From NCBI RefSeq assembly GCF_963676735.1, contig NZ_OY781464.1:839001-903000 (forward strand): DNA of 64,000 nucleotides. The letters run 5' to 3'. This document shows, in pieces, positions 47,396-56,921 of the stretch. Every line of letters begins with the position of its first letter. The first letter of the stretch is position 1. The stretch comes from an uncultured Draconibacterium sp. (GTDB lineage Bacteria > Bacteroidota > Bacteroidia > Bacteroidales > Prolixibacteraceae). Below the pieces are notes generated by a model, which saw nothing but the letters and a program-made list of their open reading frames with translations, made no database searches and was not told the origin of the DNA. The translations under genes and the position numbers were made by a program.

Positions 47396-50300
47396 ATGAA
47401 AAAGAAAAATCCGAATGTTTTTTTGGGAGACAGAGGTAAAAGTCTGTTTTCACTCATCAGTATTATTACCATGGTATTAGTGCTGGTAAGCAGTTCGGTT
47501 TTTGCTCAACAGACAAAAACCGTAAGTGGTACAGTTAAGGATGATAGTGGAGTTTCGCTACCGGGTGTAACCGTGGTAGTTAAAGGAACCACCACCGGAA
47601 CTGTTACCGATATTGATGGAAATTTTAACCTGGAAATTCCGTCAGATGCAACAATGTTACAATTCTCGTTTGTGGGAATGAAAACCCAGGATGTTGCAAT
47701 TGCCGGCAATACTACTTTTGATGTTGCATTGGAAACCGAGGCTATTGGCCTGGAAGAAGTTGTTGCCATTGGTTATGGTACACAAAAGAAAGCAACACTA
47801 ACCGGATCAGTTGAAACCGTTAAAGCCGAAGTGTTTGAGGATAGGGCAGTAACCAGCCCGGCACTGGCACTTCAGGGACAAACTCCTGGTCTGGTTGTTA
47901 CACGTAGTTCTTCTCGTCCGGGGAAAGAAAATTTTGATTTTCAAATTCGTGGCGCAACTTCGGTTAATGGTGGCGACCCTTTAATTGTAATTGATGGTTC
48001 GCCAGCAATTAACAGCGAGGCATTTAATAGCATGAATGCCGATGATATTGAGTCAATCAGTATTTTGAAAGACGGTTCGGCAGCTATTTATGGTTCGCGT
48101 GCAGCAAATGGTGTAATCCTGGTTACCACAAAAAAAGGTAAAGGAAAAATGAACGTGGAAGTAAATAGCCAGGTAATGATAAATACGCTTGGTATCCGTC
48201 CACCAACTCCAACTATGAGCCAATATGCAACAGTTTGGCTGGAAGCTGCAGAGCAGGATGGTGATCAGGCCAACTATTGGGGATGGCAGTCAAAAGAAAA
48301 TTTACTGCGTATGCAAGCTGGCGAAGAAGGAATTTATCCGACGCAATATTGGGGAGATATTTTTATTGGCGATTATCCGCGCTTTGATGAAATGTATGGC
48401 TCTTCAGTTTCAAATCAGCAAAACGTTAGTTTGTCCGGTTCTTCTGATAAATCATCATACCGCATCTCCGGAGGATATGCAGAAAACCGAGGGATGCTGC
48501 AAACGGCATACGACGGAAAAGTACAGTACAACCTGAGGTTAAACTATGATTATGATGTAACGGATTGGTTTAAACTTGAAACAGGAGTTTCCTATTTCAA
48601 TACTGAAGTACAGAATCCATCAAGCGGTTTTGGAACCATGTCGATTTCGCACGATCCACCATTCTTCCCGGCTAAAAACCCTTACGGACAGTGGTATGCC
48701 AACTTTAATATTGCAGGTAACCGAAACTCTGTTGCTGCAACAGTTGACGGTGGAAAAGAAACAACAAAACGCGACCAGTTAAAACTGAATTTTGCCGGTA
48801 CAATTAAAATAAACGAGAACTGGAGTGTACGGGGTACTGCTTCCTTTGATAAAGATTTTTATGCTTATCAGATGTACCAGATTACGGTACCCCAATATAC
48901 CTGGTTTGGCGAACTGGCTGCCGAGTCGGTAAACTCGTCGTCATCAATTCGCGAACGCAACCGCACGGTATTCTACCAAACCTATGGTGGTTTTGTTAAT
49001 TACAATCAGAATTTCGGAGACCACAAGGTTTCAGGAATGTTGGGTGCAACTGCCGAATTAAGTGAAGATAAAAACCTGTATGGCTACCGAAAAGGTTTCG
49101 AGGACCTAGGAGTTTACGACCTGAGCATGGGATCAACGGAAGAAAAAGTTGAAGCCGTTGGCGGTGCCGGACACTGGGGCTTGTATGGCTATGTTGGCCG
49201 TTTAAACTACAACTACAAAGACAAATACCTGGTTGAAGTGAATGGTCGTAGAGATGGTTCATCGAAATTTGCCTCAGGGTACAAATGGCAAAACTTTTTA
49301 GGCGGTTCATTGGGTTGGATTGTTACCGAAGAAAGCTTTTTAAAAGAGAATGACTTTTTAAGTTATTTAAAATTAAGAGCCAGTTACGGAGAAATGGGGA
49401 ACCAGGTGGGTATCTCAAACTACGATTATGTTTCTACCATGGATTTTGGGACAGCAATTTTTGGAACAGCTAATGCAAGCCAGCAAAACGCTTCATCGGT
49501 TAAAGGAATAACCAGTAACACCAGAACATGGGAAAGGGTATCTAACCTTACCGTAGGTACCGACTTTCAGTTGATGAATGGTAAGGTATTCGGGTCGTTC
49601 GACTATTTCTTTAAGAAAAACGACGGTATGTTAATTAGTATCAATTATCCTGACGTACTTGGAGGTTCTGCACCAAAATCAAACAGTGGTGTGTTGGAAA
49701 CAAAAGGTTGGGAAGCTGTTTTAGGATACCGCAATAAAGTTGGCGATTTTGAATACAACGTTACCTTTAATATTGGCGATGCAAACAACGAACTGGTTTC
49801 GATGGAAGGTGTAAGTACTTATAGTGCAGGTAAAAATACCACTGTACAAGGTTATCCGCTAAATTCATGGTTTATGTATCAAACCGATGGCTATTTTGCA
49901 AGTGATGCCGATGTTACAGCTTATTATTCAGCTGTTGGTAACGGTGGAGAGGTGCCAAATAGTAGCGACCTGACTTCTACCCTAAGAAAAGGTGATACTA
50001 AAAAGCTGGATCTTGATAATAGTGGGTCAATTGAAGGAACCGGTAATATCGACGACGCTAACGGAGATGTGAAATATATGGGCGATGCGGCTCCTCACTA
50101 CAACTACGGTTTAAACATCGGATTAAAGTATAAAAACTTCGATCTTTCCGGATTCTTCCAGGGAGTACTCGACCAGAAAATCCACAGAAGTGGATGGACT
50201 CCTTATCCTTTCCACCTGGTATGGACCAACCAAAATGCCGCATACATAGGTAAAACATGGACCGAAGACAATACCGGAGCTGAGTTCCCAAGAATGACTT

Positions 50301-50578
50301 ATTATACAACGAGAGCGCGTTGGAACTGGAATAACAACGATTTTATGTTGCAAAATAACCGCTACATCCGCTTAAAATCATTAATTGTTGGATATACGTT
50401 TAACGACCTGAAAATTGATAAGTACAATCTGGAAAAACTACGTATTTATTTCTCTGGAAACGATCTGTTTGAATTTACCAGTTTAAAAGATGGTTATGAT
50501 CCGGAGTACGGAGAAAGTACTCAGAATTCTTATCCGTTCAGCAGAACCTGGTCGTTTGGTGTAAATGTATCTTTCTAA
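47396..50578 (+). CDS. susC: SusC-like TonB-dependent outer-membrane glycan importer
   Basis: This 1060-residue protein has a signal peptide (about 1-38), a carboxypeptidase-regulatory-like domain (about 40-115: VSGTVKDDSGVSLPGVTVVVKGT spaced), and the TonB-box region. The SusC plug follows (GYGTQKKATLTGSVETV, IRGATSVNGGDPLIVIDG, ILKDGSAAIYGSRAANGV). The long barrel ends in FGVNVSF. It imports oligosaccharides across the outer membrane together with the SusD lipoprotein 19 bases downstream. It is the first gene of the PUL operon. Confidence 0.95.
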   Translation: MKKKNPNVFLGDRGKSLFSLISIITMVLVLVSSSVFAQQTKTVSGTVKDDSGVSLPGVTVVVKGTTTGTVTDIDGNFNLEIPSDATMLQFSFVGMKTQDVAIAGNTTFDVALETEAIGLEEVVAIGYGTQKKATLTGSVETVKAEVFEDRAVTSPALALQGQTPGLVVTRSSSRPGKENFDFQIRGATSVNGGDPLIVIDGSPAINSEAFNSMNADDIESISILKDGSAAIYGSRAANGVILVTTKKGKGKMNVEVNSQVMINTLGIRPPTPTMSQYATVWLEAAEQDGDQANYWGWQSKENLLRMQAGEEGIYPTQYWGDIFIGDYPRFDEMYGSSVSNQQNVSLSGSSDKSSYRISGGYAENRGMLQTAYDGKVQYNLRLNYDYDVTDWFKLETGVSYFNTEVQNPSSGFGTMSISHDPPFFPAKNPYGQWYANFNIAGNRNSVAATVDGGKETTKRDQLKLNFAGTIKINENWSVRGTASFDKDFYAYQMYQITVPQYTWFGELAAESVNSSSSIRERNRTVFYQTYGGFVNYNQNFGDHKVSGMLGATAELSEDKNLYGYRKGFEDLGVYDLSMGSTEEKVEAVGGAGHWGLYGYVGRLNYNYKDKYLVEVNGRRDGSSKFASGYKWQNFLGGSLGWIVTEESFLKENDFLSYLKLRASYGEMGNQVGISNYDYVSTMDFGTAIFGTANASQQNASSVKGITSNTRTWERVSNLTVGTDFQLMNGKVFGSFDYFFKKNDGMLISINYPDVLGGSAPKSNSGVLETKGWEAVLGYRNKVGDFEYNVTFNIGDANNELVSMEGVSTYSAGKNTTVQGYPLNSWFMYQTDGYFASDADVTAYYSAVGNGGEVPNSSDLTSTLRKGDTKKLDLDNSGSIEGTGNIDDANGDVKYMGDAAPHYNYGLNIGLKYKNFDLSGFFQGVLDQKIHRSGWTPYPFHLVWTNQNAAYIGKTWTEDNTGAEFPRMTYYTTRARWNWNNNDFMLQNNRYIRLKSLIVGYTFNDLKIDKYNLEKLRIYFSGNDLFEFTSLKDGYDPEYGESTQNSYPFSRTWSFGVNVSF

Positions 50579-50597
50579 CCCATAAAAGATTAACAAG

Positions 50598-52367
50598 ATG
50601 AAAAAGATATTAATATTACTTATAGCTGGATTAACTTTATTCACAGCGTGTCAGGATACCTTTCTTGAGCTCGATCCGCTGGATGCTTCAACCGAAGCAG
50701 CCTATTTTAAATCACCGGAGCATTTTAAAGCGGCTACCAACGATTTCTACAGTAAGATGATTGGTTGGAGACGATTTAGTACGGAGATTATGGATTATGG
50801 AACAGATTTAACTGCCTATACTCAGGACTACGGAAGGGGTGTTGTTGTTGCAACTAACTCAGATAATTTTTGGACAAAATCATACGAATATTTACGGGAT
50901 GTAAACATTGTTTTAGAAAAAGCTGAAGATTATGAGGGTGATGTAGCCGAAATTGAAGAATATATCTCCGTTGCGAAGTTTTTCCGAGCCTATCATCATT
51001 ATGTACTTTTACAACGATTTGGTGGAGTTCCAATTGTTACCTCGGTAATCGATTTAGACTCGCCGGAACTTACCGGACCCCGAAGCAGTAGATATGAAGT
51101 AGTTGCTCAAATACTGGCTGATTTGGACGATGCCATTGCTGGACTTCCTGCGGAGCAAAATATTCCTGATAACGACAAAGGAAAAATAAGCAAGTGGGCA
51201 GCAGAGGCTTTAAAAGCCAAACTATTACTTTACGAAGCCAGCTGGGAAAAATATGTAGGTGAATCAACCGATGGCGATGGAACCTCGGCAGGAGCCGGTT
51301 CTGCAAAACCTGCAGGCTATCCTTCGGTAACCGACATGTATACGATGGCAAAAAACCTGGCTAAAGATGTTATGGATAACGGTGGATACGAACTGTGGAA
51401 CTACAACGATCAGTTAAACAACTGGAGCAACTTGTATTTGTTTAACCTTGAGGATGACGGGTCAAATCCGGCCGGTTTAACCAAAGCCAGCAACAAAGAG
51501 TTTATTCTTTATACGAAGTTCGACTACGATCTATACCAGGGAAATACAAACATTAGTCATACCGTTGCCAGCAGGCTTGTGGCTACACGCAAATTTATGG
51601 ATATGTTCTTGTGTGCCGATGGTCTTCCGGTTGATAAATCGCCATTGTTTAAAGGGTACACAAAATTATCCGATGAATACCAAAACCGCGATTACCGTCT
51701 TACTTCATATTTTGCTAGCTCGGTAACCTGGGATACACCCGAGGATGGTTCTGTAAACCTTATTGGCCCTGGTGGTGGTAGCGGTGCAAGTTACGAATGT
51801 CGTAAATTCCGTTCGTATAATTACGGAAGTTACCGCGCAGCAAACACCGAATCGTTTGACTATCCGCAAATTCGTTTGGCCGAGGTTTATCTTATTTATG
51901 CCGAAGCGCTTTATGAATTAAATGGTTCACTGTCTGACGCCGAGTTAAATGCATCAATCAATAAAATTAAAGCACGTGCCGGTTTACCTGCACTTACGAA
52001 TGCATTTGCCAGTGCAAATGGTCTTGATATTGGCGAAGAAATAAAACGCGAACGTGCAGTAGAATTATATGCTGAAAATAGCCGTTTTAACGATTTAAAA
52101 CGTTGGGGCGTTGCCGAAGAAGTACTTAACCAGGATATTTGTGGTAATGTAATTGAAGGAACCGATTTCGAAAACAATGCTGAATTATACAACCCCAACG
52201 GCTATCCGTATGGAGAAGTTGTTAAATCAACAGGAGTTGGCGATCGTAGGGTATTGCTTCTCGATCCGGCATCAAACCGCAATTTCCAGCGTACACATTA
52301 CCTGTGGCCTATTCCGCTTGAGCAAATTAACCTCAACGGCAATTTAACGCAGAATCCGGGGTATTAA
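50598..52367 (+). CDS. susD: SusD/RagB-like surface glycan-binding lipoprotein
   Basis: This 589-residue lipoprotein has lipobox LTLFTAC (Cys about 18). Helical TPR-like SusD features follow (LRDVNIVLEKAEDYEGD, AKFFRAYHHYVLLQRFGGVPIVT). The C-terminal half carries the conserved QIRLAEVYLIYAEALYELN, IKRERAVELYAENSRFNDLKRWG and LWPIPLEQINLNGNLTQNPGY blocks. It forms the lid of the SusC transporter and binds the glycan at the cell surface. Confidence 0.95.
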   Translation: MKKILILLIAGLTLFTACQDTFLELDPLDASTEAAYFKSPEHFKAATNDFYSKMIGWRRFSTEIMDYGTDLTAYTQDYGRGVVVATNSDNFWTKSYEYLRDVNIVLEKAEDYEGDVAEIEEYISVAKFFRAYHHYVLLQRFGGVPIVTSVIDLDSPELTGPRSSRYEVVAQILADLDDAIAGLPAEQNIPDNDKGKISKWAAEALKAKLLLYEASWEKYVGESTDGDGTSAGAGSAKPAGYPSVTDMYTMAKNLAKDVMDNGGYELWNYNDQLNNWSNLYLFNLEDDGSNPAGLTKASNKEFILYTKFDYDLYQGNTNISHTVASRLVATRKFMDMFLCADGLPVDKSPLFKGYTKLSDEYQNRDYRLTSYFASSVTWDTPEDGSVNLIGPGGGSGASYECRKFRSYNYGSYRAANTESFDYPQIRLAEVYLIYAEALYELNGSLSDAELNASINKIKARAGLPALTNAFASANGLDIGEEIKRERAVELYAENSRFNDLKRWGVAEEVLNQDICGNVIEGTDFENNAELYNPNGYPYGEVVKSTGVGDRRVLLLDPASNRNFQRTHYLWPIPLEQINLNGNLTQNPGY

Positions 52368-52396
52368 TCAATCTAAATTTCAAAAACTTAGGAATC

Positions 52397-54055
52397 ATGA
52401 AAAAAGCAATAAAATATATATTTATAATAGCTGCTTTAGTTACAGGAGGCTTTGTTTACAACTCCTGTACCGACTTCGAAAAGGAGTACGAAGAAAAATT
52501 GGTGGAATATCCTGAAATTACCATTGGCGATTTTAGCCCAAAATCGGGAAGACCTGGAGAACAGATTACTATTACCGGAACCAACTTTGGCGATTATTCA
52601 GATGCTGCAATGGTAACATTTAATGGTGTGGTTGCAACCGACTATGTAAGTTACGCTGATCAGCAAATTGTTTTGCGCGTGCCTGCCGATGCTGGAACCG
52701 GATTCATTTCTGTAAAAGTTTGGACACATGTGAAAGAATTTACCGACGAATTTACTTTTATACCAGGAGCTAAAATCAGCAGCATATCTCCTGAGGAAGC
52801 ACCTGCCGGAACACAGGTAAGCATTTTGGGCGAGAATTTTGGAACCGATGCTTCTGCTGTTACAGTTACATTTGGCGGCGATGTTGAAGCTGAAATTGTA
52901 TCAATTAACGAAAATGAAATTGTTGTAATAGTACCGGATGGCGGTGTCAGGGGGGCCATAAAGTTGGCAATTGGACAACAAATTCTTACAGGTCCTGTTT
53001 TTTCTTATCCGTTTATAGGATTAAACTACGAATTCAACAACGATGGTGACAGTGAAGGTTGGGTGACTTCACATAATTCCTCAAATGAAGTTGTAGGAGG
53101 ATTTATGAATGTGAGTTACGATATGACTGCAAGTAAACGTCGTGCTGATTTTAGACATGAAGGTGGTGCGAGTGTTCATGCCGGATTATATCCAATTGTT
53201 GCAATCCGAATGATAAATAAGCCAAACAGTGGTAACTTTATTTTCGACACTAACCTGGGAAAATACAAGAATGGTTCAAATAACTGGGATGGCATTTTAC
53301 AAGGTGACGTTTATTATTACGATTTGCGTAATACATTTGGTTCCGGAGCAACACTATCAACAGATGAGCCTACAACATTAACCACTTTCCAATGGAAAGT
53401 GGCAGATATAACCACCGATGAAACAGGATACCAGGTGGATTGGGTAAAATCGTTCGGAAGTGTACAGGAACTTGAAGAATATGTTACGCCTCCTCCTGGA
53501 AAATATGTGTTTGAATTTAACGATAGTCCAAGAGCAGTAACACTTGATGTGTATGACGACTGGATTGGAAAACCCGATCAAAGTGGCTGGGCCGGACCTA
53601 CAACAACAGCTATTGAAGGCGGATATTGTAAAGTAAGTTTTGCAGCACCTTCGGATGGTGTTAATAAAAACAGAGCCGATTTTGTTTATTCTTTTGGAGG
53701 CAAGTGGGGTGCCGGAAGTGAAATAGATAAGGAGCCGTGGGTATACTCAAAAGAATACCCGATTTATGCCATTAAAGTGTATTGGATCCAAAATGATGGT
53801 TCATTAGGAGGTCCACGACCAGCTAAAGGCAATATTTTCTACGATCGTCTTGGTCAATTCAGCGATGATTATGCGGCCTACAATGTACTTTGGGTTGATG
53901 CCTCAACCTGGGGTGGAGATAACGATATCAAAGAAGAAGGTTCATGGTGGCAAATAAAAGCCGCAGATGTTTTATCCGATGAACTGGGATATTGGGTTGA
54001 TTGGCACAGAACATTTAAAAGCCGGGAAGAACTTGAAGCGTTTATTGGGCTGTAA
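52397..54055 (+). CDS. IPT/TIG-domain surface lipoprotein, probable glycan-binding (SusE-position)
   Basis: This 552-residue lipoprotein has signal peptide ...GGFVYNSC. Two IPT/TIG domains follow (about 38-118 and 119-205: ITIGDFSPKSGRPGEQITITGTNFGD and ISSISPEEAPAGTQVSILGENFG as spaced patterns). Two similar C-terminal modules come next (about 208-365 and 372-552), each ending in the same type of block: ETGYQVDWVKSFGSVQELEEYV and ELGYWVDWHRTFKSREELEAF. The duplicated modules resemble the DUF4979 type of glycan-binding domain. It sits in the SusE/SusF place, so surface glycan capture is likely. Confidence 0.8.
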   Translation: MKKAIKYIFIIAALVTGGFVYNSCTDFEKEYEEKLVEYPEITIGDFSPKSGRPGEQITITGTNFGDYSDAAMVTFNGVVATDYVSYADQQIVLRVPADAGTGFISVKVWTHVKEFTDEFTFIPGAKISSISPEEAPAGTQVSILGENFGTDASAVTVTFGGDVEAEIVSINENEIVVIVPDGGVRGAIKLAIGQQILTGPVFSYPFIGLNYEFNNDGDSEGWVTSHNSSNEVVGGFMNVSYDMTASKRRADFRHEGGASVHAGLYPIVAIRMINKPNSGNFIFDTNLGKYKNGSNNWDGILQGDVYYYDLRNTFGSGATLSTDEPTTLTTFQWKVADITTDETGYQVDWVKSFGSVQELEEYVTPPPGKYVFEFNDSPRAVTLDVYDDWIGKPDQSGWAGPTTTAIEGGYCKVSFAAPSDGVNKNRADFVYSFGGKWGAGSEIDKEPWVYSKEYPIYAIKVYWIQNDGSLGGPRPAKGNIFYDRLGQFSDDYAAYNVLWVDASTWGGDNDIKEEGSWWQIKAADVLSDELGYWVDWHRTFKSREELEAFIGL

Positions 54056-54063
54056 TTAATAAC

Positions 54064-54096
54064 AAGTTATGCCGGTTAAAAGTACCGGCATAACTT
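54064..54096 (+). terminator. Strong intra-PUL hairpin after the SusCD-IPT block
   Basis: A 13-bp perfect stem (AAGTTATGCCGGT/ACCGGCATAACTT) with a 7-base loop is followed by TCACTTTTTCG. It is either a partial terminator or an RNA-stabilising hairpin that separates expression of the surface proteins from the enzymes. Confidence 0.65.
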
Positions 54097-54170
54097 TCAC
54101 TTTTTCGTTTTGGTATTGCTCGAAAATTAATTCCACTTACGCAATCCAGAGTTCGCTAAAATAAGTTGTT

Positions 54171-55451
54171 ATGAAGAAAAATAAAATGAAGCTGGTAGTA
54201 CTGGTATTGGCTTTTCTATCTGGAATTGGGGTTTTTTACAGTTGCGGAGGGAGCGATTCTCCTGTTGATCCTCCCATAGAAGAGGAGGAAATTGAAGAAG
54301 AGGAGGAATTCCCTATCGATGAAAATAAAACCTTTATTCACCCCGGGCTTCTTCATTCGCAAGAAGATCTTAATCGCATTAAAGAAAAGGTAGCTGCTAA
54401 CGAGGCTCCCTGGATAGATGGGTGGAACAAATTAATTGCAAATTCGCACGCGAGTTTGAACTATAATCCTAATCCTACGGCAAAATTAATTAGGGGAGGA
54501 AATTCCAGAGAAGAACCAGAAGCAGATAATTACAGTCGGGCAATGAACGATGTGGCTGCGGCTTATCAGTTGGCAATTCGATGGAAAATATCCGGAGAAA
54601 CAGCTTACGCCGACAAGGCAGTGCAAATATTGAATGCCTGGGCTTCAACATGTAAAGAAATCACGGGCAACTCAAATAAAGCACTTGGGGCAGGTATCTA
54701 TGGATACCAGTTTGCCAATGCTGCCGAAATTTTACGCGATTATGACGGATGGACAGCAGCCGATTTTCTTGCCTACAAAAAATGGATGCTGGATGTATTT
54801 TACCCGGTAAGTAAAGAATTTCTTGAAACACATTGGAATACGTGCATTACACATTATTGGGCCAACTGGGATTTGTGTAATCTGGCTAACCTTATGGCAA
54901 TTGGGGTATTAACAGATGATGCTTCAATTTACAACGAAGCAATTGCTTACCTGGTTGATGATAACGATGCCAAAGGTAACGGGCAAATAAAAAAGACGGT
55001 GTATTATATTCATTCCGATGGATTGGGCCAGCTGCAGGAAAGTGGCCGCGATCAGGGGCATGCTTTACTTTGTGTGGGATTTTTAGGAGAGATTTGTGAA
55101 ATGGCCTGGACGCAGGGCGACGACTTGTATGGATTTGACGATAACCGCGTATTAAAAGGAGCAGAATATGCTGCCCGCTATAACTTCAATTTAGGAAGCG
55201 TTTATTTTGAGCCTTATAACAATTGCGATAACGTTAACCATTCAGTTATCAGCGATGTGGGCCGCGGCGGAAGCCGCCCAATTTGGGAGGTGATATATAA
55301 TCACTACGTAAAACGTAAAAATCTGGCAGCTCCCAATGTTGAAATTGCAGCACGCTTGCATCGCCCCGAAGGAGGCGGCGGAGACTATGGTCCAAACAGT
55401 GGCGGGTTCGATTCGCTGGGATTTGGAACATTACTTTTTTCATTGGACTAA
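54171..55451 (+). CDS. Alginate-lyase-fold polysaccharide lyase (PL5/PL38-like), lipoprotein
   Basis: This 426-residue protein has a lipoprotein signal (Cys about 25) and a Pro/Glu-rich linker (PPIEEEEIEEEEE). An alpha-helical toroid of the alginate_lyase type follows. It begins HPGLLHSQEDLNRIKEKV, then has YSRAMNDVAAAYQLAIRWKISG. Candidate active-site motifs are NTCITHYWANWDLCNL and LQESGRDQGHALLCVGF. Enzymes of this fold cleave uronic-acid backbones (alginate, glucuronan) by beta-elimination. The adjacent GH88 suits a product with an unsaturated uronic acid. It is followed by a weak hairpin and the GH88 gene. Confidence 0.8.
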   Translation: MKKNKMKLVVLVLAFLSGIGVFYSCGGSDSPVDPPIEEEEIEEEEEFPIDENKTFIHPGLLHSQEDLNRIKEKVAANEAPWIDGWNKLIANSHASLNYNPNPTAKLIRGGNSREEPEADNYSRAMNDVAAAYQLAIRWKISGETAYADKAVQILNAWASTCKEITGNSNKALGAGIYGYQFANAAEILRDYDGWTAADFLAYKKWMLDVFYPVSKEFLETHWNTCITHYWANWDLCNLANLMAIGVLTDDASIYNEAIAYLVDDNDAKGNGQIKKTVYYIHSDGLGQLQESGRDQGHALLCVGFLGEICEMAWTQGDDLYGFDDNRVLKGAEYAARYNFNLGSVYFEPYNNCDNVNHSVISDVGRGGSRPIWEVIYNHYVKRKNLAAPNVEIAARLHRPEGGGGDYGPNSGGFDSLGFGTLLFSLD

Positions 55452-55576
55452 TTTCCAATAAACGAAAAACAGATTACACACAACAAAAACAGTAAAATAA
55501 ATAGATCAGAGATAGTTTTTCATAGATAGGGCTTGTTGAAGAAACAGCCTGTATTATAGTTAGTTTGGTTAGATCA

Positions 55577-55609
55577 AAAGAGGCATCCGTTTCTTCGGAT
55601 GCCCTCTTT
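55577..55609 (+). terminator. Intra-PUL hairpin before the GH88 gene
   Basis: AAGAGGCATCCG/CGGATGCCCTCTT pairs over 12 bp with one bulged base and a short loop. The T-run behind it is weak, so it may only attenuate or protect the mRNA. It lies in a 219-base gap with no other feature seen. Confidence 0.5.
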
Positions 55610-55670
55610 AAACTCAGGTGTATTATCTCTACTTTAAAGGAAGATATAAACGAATTTAAATGGTTAAAAG

Positions 55671-56876
55671 ATGATAAAGAAATTAGCATACGGGATTGTT
55701 GCCTTGGCAATTGCTGTGTCGTGCACAAGCCCAAAAGCAAATACAGAAACTTTTGAGGCAGGTAAGTTATTGGATTATGCAGTAACAAAAACCAGCGCAA
55801 CAATGAATAGTTTGCATGCTGCGGATAGTTTACCAAGAAATATTTATAGCACACAAACCGAATGGAATAAGGTTGGCATTCACGACTGGACGAGTGGATT
55901 TTGGCCAGGTATTTTATGGTATGCTTACGAAGCTTCTGGCAGTCAGGATATTTTGGAGAATGCAAAAGAATATACCGAAGCACTAAAAGGTATTCTGGAT
56001 GTGCCTGTTGATAATCACGACCTGGGTTTTATGCTGTACTGTAGTATGGGAAATGGTAACCGATTAATTGAAAATGAGGAGTATAAAAATTTCCTTTTAG
56101 TAACAGCCGACTCGCTGGCAACGCTTTACAATCCTAAGGTTGGTACCATCTTGTCGTGGCCGGTTATGGTAGAGCAAATGAACTGGCCCCACAACACTAT
56201 AATCGATAATATGATTAATCTTGAGCTGCTGTTTTGGGCAGCAAAAAATGGTGGCGATCAGCGCTTATACGACATTGCAGTTAAACATGCTGAAACATGC
56301 ATGAATACTTTAATTCGACCCGATTATTCAACTTATCATGTGGCTGTTTTTGATACCATCGATGGCCATTTTATGAAAGGTGTAACCCACCAGGGGTATG
56401 CAGATAGCTCCATGTGGGCTCGTGGTCAGGGATGGGGTATTTATGGTTATACCATGACTTACCGAGAAACAGGCGATAAACGCTTTTTGGATGTAGCCAT
56501 GAAACTGGCTGATAAGTTTCTGGAACGCTTACCCGAAGATGGGATTCCATACTGGGATTTCGACGACCCTGCCATACCCGAAGCTCCGAAAGATGCTTCA
56601 GCAGCATGTGTAGCTTCATCGGGCATGTTAGAATTATCTACATTGCTTACTGACGAAAAACTTAAGGCCAGATACAAAAACGCAGCTGTAAAGATGCTCC
56701 GTATCTTATCAACCGACCAGTATTTGGCAAACGATAAAAATCAGGCTTTTTTGTTGCACTCTACCGGACATCATCCAAATGGCTCCGAAATTGATGCATC
56801 AATTATTTATGCTGATTATTATTATCTTGAAGCTTTACTCCGATTAAAAAAAATAAACGAAAACGGTACATTATAA
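55671..56876 (+). CDS. GH88 unsaturated glucuronyl hydrolase, lipoprotein
   Basis: This 401-residue protein has a lipoprotein signal (MIKKLAYGIVALAIAVSC) and the (alpha/alpha)6 barrel of GH88. The family motifs are present: IHDWTSGFWPGILWYAYE, then Asp117 in NHDLGFM and Asp179 in TIIDNMINLELLFWA. The 62-residue spacing of these Asps is the same as that of the two catalytic Asps in characterised UGL. SSMWARGQGWGIYGY is also present. It hydrates the vinyl ether of delta-4,5-unsaturated uronic acids made by lyases, so it should follow the lyase at 54171 in the pathway. Confidence 0.93.
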   Translation: MIKKLAYGIVALAIAVSCTSPKANTETFEAGKLLDYAVTKTSATMNSLHAADSLPRNIYSTQTEWNKVGIHDWTSGFWPGILWYAYEASGSQDILENAKEYTEALKGILDVPVDNHDLGFMLYCSMGNGNRLIENEEYKNFLLVTADSLATLYNPKVGTILSWPVMVEQMNWPHNTIIDNMINLELLFWAAKNGGDQRLYDIAVKHAETCMNTLIRPDYSTYHVAVFDTIDGHFMKGVTHQGYADSSMWARGQGWGIYGYTMTYRETGDKRFLDVAMKLADKFLERLPEDGIPYWDFDDPAIPEAPKDASAACVASSGMLELSTLLTDEKLKARYKNAAVKMLRILSTDQYLANDKNQAFLLHSTGHHPNGSEIDASIIYADYYYLEALLRLKKINENGTL

Positions 56877-56921
56877 ATGTTGACCAGCTACTGTTAACAT
56901 TTTTAAGAGGGTATTAAAAAA

